A DNA stretch of 64,000 nucleotides, from positions 496,001 through 560,000 of the forward strand of contig JAWPMV010000001.1 in NCBI GenBank assembly GCA_033391075.1, written 5' to 3'. Position 1 is the first letter of the stretch. Every line of letters begins with the position of its first letter. A program made the translations under genes and the position numbers. Below are positions 50,253 to 58,483 of the stretch, piece by piece. Under the pieces are notes generated by a model. It made no database searches and had not been told where the DNA came from. It saw nothing but the letters and a program-made list of their open reading frames with translations. The stretch comes from Bacteroidia bacterium (GTDB taxonomy: Bacteria > Bacteroidota > Bacteroidia > J057).

Positions 50253-53200
50253 TTATTCCTCAATATCTTTTTTCTCGTGTAAATCTTTAGGTATGCTAAA
50301 GAAAAATTTACTGCCTTTGCCTTGCGTAGATTCCACCCAGATTTTGCCTTGATGCTGTTCAACAATCTTTTTCACCATGGCCAGACCTATACCAGTACCT
50401 TCATAATCGGTATCTCCATGCAATCGTTGGAAGAGCATGAAAATCTTGGATTTGTATTTATCGTTTATACCGATTCCATTATCCTTGACCATAAAGATCC
50501 AGGCTTTCTCCTCCTCTGTTACAGAGATCATAATGCGAGGAGCCTTATCTGGCTTTGAGAATTTCAGGGCATTGGTAATGAGGTTTTGCAGGAGCCTTCT
50601 GAATTTGGGGCTGTCTGCTATAATTACTTCTGGTATGTTTTTAAGTTGGAAACGCGCTTTCTTTTCCTGAATAGTTGAGGAAAGTTCATTGATAACCTCT
50701 CTGATAAGTGGTTTTACCACCAGAGGTCTTGGGTCGAGCTTTTTGGTATTTACCCGAGAATATTCAAGTAGATCATTGATGAGGCGTTCCATGTTTTTGG
50801 AGGCGCCTATGACAAAATTCAGAAGTTCTGTTTCCTGGGGCTTGAGTTTGGCTCTCACCCGCTTTTCAAATAGCTGACTAAAGCTAATAATTGTCCGCAG
50901 AGGTGCTTTCAAATCATGAGAAGCCAGGTAGGCGAAGTTCTCAAGACTCATATTGGATTCGATGTATTTTTCCAATTCCTCATTCTTTTGATTGAGGTCA
51001 ATGATCTGGCGATTGATCAATTGTCTCTGCTTATTCTTTTCGGTTACATTCAGGCCGAGCATAATTGCACCAATAATTTTATTGTGCTTGTCTCGTACGG
51101 GCGTACCGGATATTTCGTAGTGTACTTCTCCAAATTGAGAGTCCAATAAATCAAAGCCACTATAGCTATTGCCAGAGAGGACATCTTGTATGACGCCTGC
51201 GTACTTTCTCGAAAATTCCCGGGGAAGGGTACGTTGGAGATAATCCATGATCTCTTCCTTATAAGCAATAGAGCCTATGTCGGCCATATTGTAAAATTCT
51301 TTGTTAAAGATTATGGGTTTCATATTGGCATCGATAACAAAGATGGGATCGGGGATAGAACTAATGATGGCATTGAGGGTAGCTTCCCGTTGGATTCGTT
51401 CCCGCTCAGCTACTTTCAAATCTGTAATATCTGTTGCGACTCCCAGCATACCCGTTATCTCCCAATTTTCATTGTAGATGGGTTTCTTGATGGTCTGGAA
51501 ATACCGTCTTTCTCCTTTAGCATTTACAAGAAGCTCCTCTTTTCTGTCTATGGTTTTTCCTTCCTTTAGCACAGAAATATCGTCCTCATAGCTTTGTCGG
51601 TTTTCCTCTGTATAAAAGATATGTTCATCATATTTCCCGATGAGCTCCTCCGAACTTCGTCCCATGTTTTGGGCCATTGCCCGATTTGCGAGGGTAAACT
51701 TTCCTTCTTCATCCTTGGCAAAAATATAGTGAGGATTCAGATCGGTGATTTGCCTGAGGAAATCATTGCTTTTCCACAAAGCCTGTTTAAAGTCCAGGGT
51801 ACCTTTGTTTATATAAATAACCACCAGGAATATGGCACAAATGGAGATAAAGCCGACCAACAATGAATAACCAAAGACATCCTCCGTAAGGGGATTGGGT
51901 TGAACTTTGGACAAGAGAGAATAAACCCCATAGGTGAGCGGAAAGAGAACATAATTTAGCAATCGTTGTCTGCTATTCTCTGCCTGATAATAAGCATTTA
52001 GAAATACAGCTACAATGGATGCAAATGCAGTATCAATGGGCCCCAGATAAAGAGGAAGAAGCGCAATTGAAAAATAAAAACAAACCGATAACCAATACAT
52101 CGGAAATTCTATTCCCTTTGAATGAGAGAAACGAATAAATATAATTAAGCATAAAAGCGTACCGTGGATGATAGCGGGTAATGGTCCTGACCAAATATAC
52201 TGGTGGATAATGATGGGAGGATAGAAAATGAATATCAGGGTAAACAACTGTTTCTTATACATATTTACCTGATCCCTTTCCAGCTTCGAGAAACTCAAAA
52301 TTCGATCTGTTTCTTTATCTCTAACCCTTTTATATAAGACGATCAATACCAAAAGAAGAATAAGGGAGAAGGTCATCATCCCAAATCCAAGGACTTTATT
52401 TCTGGAGAAGAAATCCTGAACCTCATTGACTTTGGCTAAGGAAGCTCTGTTTTCCTCTTTCTGTTTTTTTAGTTCCTCCCTGAGTTTTTCAATCAGATCG
52501 TTTCGAATTTCTCTTTTTGTTTCAAATTCTGATTTTCTTAGAGAGTGTAATTTCTGGTATTTATAAGCTTGTTTATAATCTTCTTTCGCATAATATATCT
52601 CTGCCAATTGCTGTAAAGCCTCAAGTTCTTCTTCAAAAATATGGGCATTTTTGGCTAGTTCCCGTATCTGAAAACCGAGCTGAACGGCCTGATCAAATTT
52701 GTTCTCGTCCTTCAGGGTAAGCATTTTGGTCAGATAAGCAGATGCCAGGATCATCTGATTCTTGGATTCCTCAGCCAGTTTTATCGCCTGGGAAGAAGCT
52801 TGTAAAGACTTTTTATTGTCTTTTTGGGCAAAATAGATCTGCGCCAGACCATTATATGCAGAGGCTCCAATATATGGGAAGAGTTGTTTTTTGGTGGATA
52901 AAATGACCGATTTCCTCAGATAATGAATAGCCGAATCATAGGCCATCTCTTCTTTATATACTACTCCTAGATCGGTATAAGCGAAAGCTTTGATTCGACT
53001 GATATTATTCTTTTCAGCAAGCTTCAATGCCTTGATAAGATATGGTTTGGCATCCTTGAAGTCTTTATTTCTTATGTAAACACTGGAAATATTTCCCAAG
53101 CCCAGGGTGGCTATCAAGGGGTTCTGCAAACTATCCCCCAGCCTAATTACCTTCTCATAATTGAGAATAGCATGATAACTATCGCCCATCGATTCGAAGG

Positions 53201-53615
53201 CATTTCCCATTCCATTGAGGGCGAAGGCATAGGTGGTATCCTTTAAGGCTTCTCCTGCCGCCAATGATCGATCAAAGGCTTCAATGGCAGCCTGATGCTT
53301 TCCTTTCAAAAACTTACCGGTCCCATTCATAAAGGACAAGTAAGCAATAGAGGAAGCCTCATCGATCCTCCTCGCAACCAGTAATCCCTGATTGGAGTAG
53401 TCGATCATCTTGTTCGCATCTTTATAGCGGACAAGCTGTACAAGGTCCAGATAAACTTTGAGTCTTTCTGAATCGGAATCTGTGTTTTTCAGTTGAATGA
53501 GAAGGTGGTTTTCCAGCTCTTTATTCAAACTGTCCGGACCCTGGGCGTTTAAAAAAATTGAATTACAAAGGAGCAGAAGGTAAAGGCATAGCTTACGCTT
53601 AACAGATGAGGGCAT
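50253..53615 (-). CDS. TPR-membrane-PAS sensor histidine kinase
   Basis: 1120 residues. A signal peptide (1-24) is followed by tetratricopeptide repeats in the periplasm (about 30-360), a coiled stretch, a membrane helix (about 408-428), further membrane segments (about 450-620) resembling a 7TM-type sensor, two PAS domains (about 625-755 and 760-870) and a histidine kinase core: phospho-acceptor His900 in ASHDLKAPLRT, N-box NLITNALKFSK, G1 VKDNGIGI and G2 GTGIGLAMVK. There is no receiver or output domain and no response-regulator gene nearby, so it is an orphan kinase with an unknown partner. The TPR region suggests sensing by protein-protein contact. Confidence 0.93.
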   Translation of the reverse strand: MPSSVKRKLCLYLLLLCNSIFLNAQGPDSLNKELENHLLIQLKNTDSDSERLKVYLDLVQLVRYKDANKMIDYSNQGLLVARRIDEASSIAYLSFMNGTGKFLKGKHQAAIEAFDRSLAAGEALKDTTYAFALNGMGNAFESMGDSYHAILNYEKVIRLGDSLQNPLIATLGLGNISSVYIRNKDFKDAKPYLIKALKLAEKNNISRIKAFAYTDLGVVYKEEMAYDSAIHYLRKSVILSTKKQLFPYIGASAYNGLAQIYFAQKDNKKSLQASSQAIKLAEESKNQMILASAYLTKMLTLKDENKFDQAVQLGFQIRELAKNAHIFEEELEALQQLAEIYYAKEDYKQAYKYQKLHSLRKSEFETKREIRNDLIEKLREELKKQKEENRASLAKVNEVQDFFSRNKVLGFGMMTFSLILLLVLIVLYKRVRDKETDRILSFSKLERDQVNMYKKQLFTLIFIFYPPIIIHQYIWSGPLPAIIHGTLLCLIIFIRFSHSKGIEFPMYWLSVCFYFSIALLPLYLGPIDTAFASIVAVFLNAYYQAENSRQRLLNYVLFPLTYGVYSLLSKVQPNPLTEDVFGYSLLVGFISICAIFLVVIYINKGTLDFKQALWKSNDFLRQITDLNPHYIFAKDEEGKFTLANRAMAQNMGRSSEELIGKYDEHIFYTEENRQSYEDDISVLKEGKTIDRKEELLVNAKGERRYFQTIKKPIYNENWEITGMLGVATDITDLKVAERERIQREATLNAIISSIPDPIFVIDANMKPIIFNKEFYNMADIGSIAYKEEIMDYLQRTLPREFSRKYAGVIQDVLSGNSYSGFDLLDSQFGEVHYEISGTPVRDKHNKIIGAIMLGLNVTEKNKQRQLINRQIIDLNQKNEELEKYIESNMSLENFAYLASHDLKAPLRTIISFSQLFEKRVRAKLKPQETELLNFVIGASKNMERLINDLLEYSRVNTKKLDPRPLVVKPLIREVINELSSTIQEKKARFQLKNIPEVIIADSPKFRRLLQNLITNALKFSKPDKAPRIMISVTEEEKAWIFMVKDNGIGINDKYKSKIFMLFQRLHGDTDYEGTGIGLAMVKKIVEQHQGKIWVESTQGKGSKFFFSIPKDLHEKKDIEE

Positions 53616-53820
53616 ACTTATTCATTCTGACAATAATGAGGGTAAGTACAAGAATGAAATTGGACTTAGTTTAGCATGGTAAAAGGTAAGAACGACTTGT
53701 GTTTTCTGAAAGATATTTGGGTTGAAAGGTAAAAATATCGTTATGTTGTCAAAAAAATTAAGGATTAAAATCTTTTTAAAAAAATATTTTCTGCAGGAAA
53801 TAATAAATTTCGGACAGGAA

Positions 53821-55518
53821 TCAAAATTTTACCTGCCTCCCGACCAGTCCCATTCGGATTCCTACATAAGCAGAAATTGATCTTCTGGGCAAAGGCTGAT
53901 CTTCTAAAACTTCCCTTCTATACCTTAGCGATCCTTCCAGATAATTGTCAGACTGCCCCAATTGATAACTGATCTGGCCATAGGCCATCGTAACTGCGAG
54001 CTGATTTCCCTGTCCAACCTCATTTCCAAATTCAGCAGGCCAATTGATAAAGGGACGATTTACCTCTCCTCCATAATTGAAATCATCTGTGGAAGGGTCC
54101 AATCCTTTTTGCAAATAGGAATAAACAAATTGAAGGCTCCATTTGGGATATGGGCGGTATCTGAAAATGAGGTGATAGTCATAAAGATTGGCTCCGGCAG
54201 CATGTCCGAGATGCTGCGCAAAGTGGGCATAATTCGAACTGCTATTAAAGTGCTGATAGGTGAAGGGCCTCATGCGATTGTATTCTGCTTGAAAATCAAG
54301 GCCTTTAATCCCCGCCACATCTATGTATTTCAGGCCCAATTGATAGCCCCATTTATTTCCAATAAATCCACTCCCTTCATCCCTTCGCCCAAAATTGAAA
54401 TCATCCAGCAATAATTGACTATAGAATTGAAAACGCCGGAGGAAATTGTATTTCAGGTGCATACCCAGAAAGGAATTATCCGGGCTTCCCAGGCTTTGTT
54501 CCGCTGATCTATAAAATATAAGTGGGTTCAGATAGCTCAATTCAAATCCGCGTCTTCCATTTGCCAGCCAGGGATTGTAAATAATGGATTCAAAAAGACC
54601 TATGCTGAAGCGTGAATTGGGATGGTATTGGAGCGTATGGTAAACCCCGTACTTTTTGGGGTAAATGCCTTCGGTATCATTTCTGTTACGGATAAAATCA
54701 GTCATTTGGGTAAAATGATTGATATACTCCAGTTTCCAGATTTTTGTATGCAAAGTCAGGAAGAAATAATCCGCTGCATAATCCGATAATTGTAAGCTTT
54801 GGTAACCATCACCCCAGAAGGCGCGGTCTTTTCCCAATTTTACGCGGATAGCAGAAATAGGGCGAAAGGTGATGTAGCCTCTTGAACTCAAATAATCCAG
54901 GCCATTTTCATTTCCAAATCTTTTCACCAAAGCCTCTCCATATAAGACCTGGCTTTCCTGATAGCGATCAAAAATGAATTGCGGCATACGGGCAATGTTG
55001 TCAAAAACTTCGGTATAAAAGCCGATTTTGCCCATTATTGAACCTCTGATCGAGAGCCCTCGTGAATTATAATAAATGGGAAGGTTCTCAAATTCCCCAT
55101 TTGTATAGTTGTGATTATCGACACCTCCCTGAACAAAGAGGGAAGGATTGATGAAGAGCTGGAGGTCTTTGCCCGAATAGCTGTAAAGATCTCTCCCATT
55201 TTTATAAAAAGTGTTCCAAATGCCTTTGTTCTTTCGCTGAGAGATGGGTCTATCATCAGCAAGTACCCTCATTTGCTGCAACCATTGCACTTCCAGTTTG
55301 CTCCAGCCTTCAAACTTCACCCTATCCAAATAGGCAGTTATCATATCCCTTCCATAGGGTTTGTGGAAACTGGAAAGACTGGTATCTGCCAGGCCTTTTA
55401 TATCCAGGCGATCCAGGTAAGGATAGAGCTCGTGGTTGAGTAAAATGTCTGTGTCTTGTGCAGGTCCTTTTATGCCTGCGAAAGCCAGTAGCAGGAGTAC
55501 TGCCAGAATTCTCTTCAT
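53821..55518 (-). CDS. Wzi-like capsule-assembly outer-membrane protein
   Basis: 565 residues from the ATG at 55518, which begins the signal peptide MKRILAVLLLLAFAGIKG; the longer frame from 55575 adds an N-extension that runs into the divergent promoter. The mature protein is an 18-strand-like barrel pattern: RVKLGKDRAFWGDGYQSLQL is the family hallmark also found in Wzi proteins, which anchor capsular polysaccharide to the outer membrane, and FSIGLFESIIYNPWLANGRR follows. The family is common in Bacteroidota, where function is less certain. A glycosyltransferase-rfaD operon is transcribed divergently, which supports a role with surface glycans. Confidence 0.82.
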   Translation of the reverse strand: MKRILAVLLLLAFAGIKGPAQDTDILLNHELYPYLDRLDIKGLADTSLSSFHKPYGRDMITAYLDRVKFEGWSKLEVQWLQQMRVLADDRPISQRKNKGIWNTFYKNGRDLYSYSGKDLQLFINPSLFVQGGVDNHNYTNGEFENLPIYYNSRGLSIRGSIMGKIGFYTEVFDNIARMPQFIFDRYQESQVLYGEALVKRFGNENGLDYLSSRGYITFRPISAIRVKLGKDRAFWGDGYQSLQLSDYAADYFFLTLHTKIWKLEYINHFTQMTDFIRNRNDTEGIYPKKYGVYHTLQYHPNSRFSIGLFESIIYNPWLANGRRGFELSYLNPLIFYRSAEQSLGSPDNSFLGMHLKYNFLRRFQFYSQLLLDDFNFGRRDEGSGFIGNKWGYQLGLKYIDVAGIKGLDFQAEYNRMRPFTYQHFNSSSNYAHFAQHLGHAAGANLYDYHLIFRYRPYPKWSLQFVYSYLQKGLDPSTDDFNYGGEVNRPFINWPAEFGNEVGQGNQLAVTMAYGQISYQLGQSDNYLEGSLRYRREVLEDQPLPRRSISAYVGIRMGLVGRQVKF

Positions 55519-55560
55519 AGCGGAATAACGGGAAAAATTATGTATAGGCAAAGGCTTTTG

Positions 55561-55568
55561 TATCTTTG
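55561..55568 (+). promoter_or_regulatory. -7 element of the glycosyltransferase operon
   Basis: TATCTTTG (55561-55568), an exact TAnnTTTG match, preceded by TTTTG but without a well-spaced -33 box. The ATG is at 55583, giving a leader of at most about 8 bases. Confidence 0.5.
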
Positions 55569-55582
55569 CCGCCAATCAGGCT

Positions 55583-56677
55583 ATGAGAAAGAAGCGAATC
55601 ATTATTTCCGTAATTAATGACCTGGTAGGCGACCAGCGGATCATTCGTATTGCCTCTGCTCTTCAAGCCCATGATTTCGAAGTGGAGGTAGTAGGACGAA
55701 AGCTGCCGGATTCTCTGGAAGTTGGGAAACTGCCTTACAAGACACATCGAATGCGTCTATTCTTTCAGAAGGGAAAATTCTTTTACCTGGAGTACAATAT
55801 TCGCCTCTTTTTCCTATTGCTATTTCGGAAAGTAGACATCCTCAATTCAAATGACCTCGATACCCTTCTGGCCAATTTTCTCATTTCCCGACTGAGGGGA
55901 AAGAAGCTGGTCTATGATAGCCACGAATATTTTACGGAAGTACCCGAATTGATCCATCGGCCGACTACCCGCAAAGCATGGCTTAGGCTAGAGCAATGGA
56001 TTTTTCCCAAATTACAGAATGTCTATACCGTGAATGCCTCTATCGCAGGCATGTATAAGGAAAAATATGGAGTCAAGGTGGATGTCGTAAGAAATCTGCC
56101 TACCCATAAAGAAGTCGGGGAAAAAGGCGATAAACGCATCCTTATTTATCAGGGAGCACTCAATGTTGCACGAGGCATCGAACTGATGATCGATAGCATG
56201 GAGTATCTTCCGGAATACGAGCTTTGGATCGTGGGAAAAGGAGATATCGAAGAAGAGTTGAAAGCGAGGGCTAAAGCATTGGATAAAGGCGGGAAGGTTA
56301 AATTTAAAGGCTTTGTCCGGCCAGATGAACTGGGAACACTCACCCGACAAGCCGGTCTGGGCTTGAGTCTGGAGGAAGATCGGGGCCTTAGTTATCGTTA
56401 CTCCTCACCCAATAAGATCTATGACTACCTTCAGGCATCCTTGCCAGTACTCGTTTCTGATTTGCCGGAAATGGCAGCTTTGGTGCGAAACTATGGAGTA
56501 GGGGAAGTTTTGGAGAAAGAAGAAAGGAAAGTAAAAAAGCTAGCAGAACGGATTAGAGGGATATGCGAAGGAGATACCTATGACAGCTATCGGGAAAAGA
56601 GCATAGCAGCCGCCCGGGAATTGAACTGGGAGAAAGAACAAATTCATTTGATCAACCATTACAAAAAAGAGATATGA
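55583..56677 (+). CDS. Glycosyltransferase family 4 protein
   Basis: 364 residues with the GT-B layout. The N-terminal half includes SVINDLVGDQRIIRIASAL and LVYDSHEYFTEVPEL, the latter typical of Bacteroidota GT4 enzymes; the C-terminal half includes LIYQGALNVARGIELMIDSM, LWIVGKGDIEEEL and the donor-binding region LSLEEDRGLSYRYSSPNKIYD with the conserved Glu-Glu pair. It would add a sugar from a nucleotide donor to a lipopolysaccharide, capsule or lipid acceptor at the inner face of the membrane. The start of rfaD overlaps its stop by 4 bases, so the two are coupled. Confidence 0.9.
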   Translation: MRKKRIIISVINDLVGDQRIIRIASALQAHDFEVEVVGRKLPDSLEVGKLPYKTHRMRLFFQKGKFFYLEYNIRLFFLLLFRKVDILNSNDLDTLLANFLISRLRGKKLVYDSHEYFTEVPELIHRPTTRKAWLRLEQWIFPKLQNVYTVNASIAGMYKEKYGVKVDVVRNLPTHKEVGEKGDKRILIYQGALNVARGIELMIDSMEYLPEYELWIVGKGDIEEELKARAKALDKGGKVKFKGFVRPDELGTLTRQAGLGLSLEEDRGLSYRYSSPNKIYDYLQASLPVLVSDLPEMAALVRNYGVGEVLEKEERKVKKLAERIRGICEGDTYDSYREKSIAAARELNWEKEQIHLINHYKKEI

Positions 56678-57639
56678 TCCTCGTAACAGGTGCCGCCGGA
56701 TTTATTGGGAGCTATGTTGCCTCAGGCCTATATAAAGCAGGATATCGCGAGCTGATATTGTCGGATGACTTTAGCAGAGAGGCTCAGAAAGCCAATTATG
56801 CTTCTCTATCGGATCAGCTATTTATAGACAGAAAGGATTTGATTGGGAAATTGGATGAGCTGGGGAATAAAATCAGCTATGTGATTCATCTGGGGGCAAG
56901 AACAGATACGGCAGAACAGGATTGGGGTATTTTTCAGGAATTGAACCTTAGCTTCTCAAAAGCAATTTGGGATTTCTGCGTAAAAAATGATATTCCTCTT
57001 ATCTATGCTTCTAGTGCTGCGACCTATGGAGATGGAAGTTTGGGTTTTTCTGATCAGCTTGATCTCATTCCCCAACTAAAACCCCTCAATCCCTATGGCC
57101 AAAGTAAACAGGATTTTGATCTTTGGGCCTTGAATCAGGAGGAGAAGCCCCCACGTTGGGCCGGACTGAAATTTTTCAATGTCTATGGTCCCAATGAATA
57201 CCACAAAGGCAGAATGGCAAGCGTGATCCTGCATGCCCACAAGCAAATCCTTGAGACCGGAAAACTCAGGTTGTTTCGTTCCCATAAAGAAGGATATGCT
57301 GATGGGGAACAAAAACGGGACTTTATCTATGTGAAGGATATACTCGATGTGATTCTCTTCTTGATGAAGCAAGAGCAGCTTGCTGATATATTTAATCTGG
57401 GATGTGGTCAAGCCCGAACCTTCAATGACCTGGCTTCCGCAATTTTTCGCGCCATGGAAAAAGAAAGACTTCTGGAATATTTTGACACGCCTATAGATAT
57501 CCGGGATTCTTATCAATATTTTACCCAGGCCGATATGAGCAAACTGAAAAAAGCTGGATATGATAAAGCCTTCACCAGGCTAGAAGAGGGCGTTTTTGAT
57601 TATGTCAGGTACTTTTTGACGGAAAAAAACTACTTCTGA
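56674..57639 (+). CDS. rfaD: ADP-L-glycero-D-manno-heptose 6-epimerase (RfaD/HldD)
   Basis: 321 residues, a short-chain dehydrogenase fold. The nucleotide-binding motif is GAAGFIGSYV, the catalytic motif NPYGQSKQDFD (Tyr and Lys), and FFNVYGPNEYHKGRMASVIL with DGEQKRDFIYVKDI is diagnostic of the heptose epimerase. It converts ADP-D-glycero-D-manno-heptose to the L-glycero form used in lipopolysaccharide inner core or other heptose-containing glycans. It overlaps the upstream glycosyltransferase gene by 4 bases (ATGA), suggesting a heptose-linked substrate for that enzyme. Other heptose synthesis genes (hldE, gmhA, gmhB) are not in the window. Confidence 0.94.
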   Translation: MILVTGAAGFIGSYVASGLYKAGYRELILSDDFSREAQKANYASLSDQLFIDRKDLIGKLDELGNKISYVIHLGARTDTAEQDWGIFQELNLSFSKAIWDFCVKNDIPLIYASSAATYGDGSLGFSDQLDLIPQLKPLNPYGQSKQDFDLWALNQEEKPPRWAGLKFFNVYGPNEYHKGRMASVILHAHKQILETGKLRLFRSHKEGYADGEQKRDFIYVKDILDVILFLMKQEQLADIFNLGCGQARTFNDLASAIFRAMEKERLLEYFDTPIDIRDSYQYFTQADMSKLKKAGYDKAFTRLEEGVFDYVRYFLTEKNYF

Positions 57640-57714
57640 TCGATGATAATTTCCTATTGGTATATTTCATGGGACAAACCGCGTGAATAATCCAACCGTC
57701 TGTACAACAAATCT

Positions 57715-57745
57715 TTTGAATATTGCGTTGATATAAGTAACTTGG
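57715..57745 (+). promoter_or_regulatory. Promoter of the gene at 57774
   Basis: TTTG (57715-57718), exactly 19 bases of spacer, then TAACTTGG (57738-57745), one mismatch from TAnnTTTG. The same TAACTTGG occurs before the gene at 4357. Confidence 0.5.
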
Positions 57746-57773
57746 ATACCCTAAAATTACCTATATTATAAGT

Positions 57774-58412
57774 ATGGATTTTCTCAAGCTGCTTCTAAAT
57801 TTCAGCCTCATGCTGTCGCTTTTGGTAGCTCCATGCTTCGTTCTTATGGCATTCTGGTACCGGAAAAGATTATCCGATACGATTATGCTCTGGAGAAAAC
57901 CTGAGATGGTAATCATTACTATCGTCTTTTCGGTTGCCTCTCTTATCCTGTTTCTGGTAGGCATCTCAAGTGTCTTTACCTATTTCGATCTCAACCTTTT
58001 CGACAATGTGCATAATAGTACACCGGAAAGTAAAGAGAAGTTTAAACAGCTAAGTTTGATCTGCGGTTTGCTGTTACTGGCACTGCTGGCAACATACGTT
58101 TCCATACGTATGCTCCTGGTCCGCGTGGTCACACAGAAAGGCATCGTGAAGAATGATCGTTTTTTCCGGATCCCCGATTTCAGGAATATTGTCCCCTGGG
58201 AGAATATCTCTGATTATTATCTGGTTTCTGACTACCCGAATGTGATCTTTACGCTCATCATTCAGGAAAATGCGATGAAATATTCACGCATCTCTATTCC
58301 CGTGCCTGTTTATGTGCGGGAGGAGTTCGAGGAGTTGCTGGAAGGGAAGATGAATGACAACAAAGATCTGGAAGAAGCGGATATCAGTCCTCATCGCTTT
58401 TCTGAAAATTAA
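57774..58412 (+). CDS. Small membrane protein, function unknown
   Basis: 212 residues with three membrane segments (about 8-28, 46-68 and 94-114) followed by a ~95-residue cytoplasmic domain whose strands (VTQKGIVKNDRFFRIPDFRNI, WENISDYYLVSDYPNVIFTLII) resemble a bacterial PH-like domain, although identity is not certain. The C-terminus is acidic. A good promoter candidate lies just upstream. The large histidine kinase gene follows after 71 bases with its own -7 element. Confidence 0.65.
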   Translation: MDFLKLLLNFSLMLSLLVAPCFVLMAFWYRKRLSDTIMLWRKPEMVIITIVFSVASLILFLVGISSVFTYFDLNLFDNVHNSTPESKEKFKQLSLICGLLLLALLATYVSIRMLLVRVVTQKGIVKNDRFFRIPDFRNIVPWENISDYYLVSDYPNVIFTLIIQENAMKYSRISIPVPVYVREEFEELLEGKMNDNKDLEEADISPHRFSEN

Positions 58413-58470
58413 ACCCCTGCGTCTCCTACATCTAGGTCTGTGCTTCAGTTAGATTCTGGAGCAGAATTAG

Positions 58471-58478
58471 TATATTTG
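58471..58478 (+). promoter_or_regulatory. -7 element of the large histidine kinase gene
   Basis: TATATTTG, an exact TAnnTTTG match, only 5 bases before the ATG at 58484. No convincing TTTG is at the -33 position. If active, it makes a leaderless transcript. Confidence 0.4.
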
Positions 58479-58483
58479 AGGGA

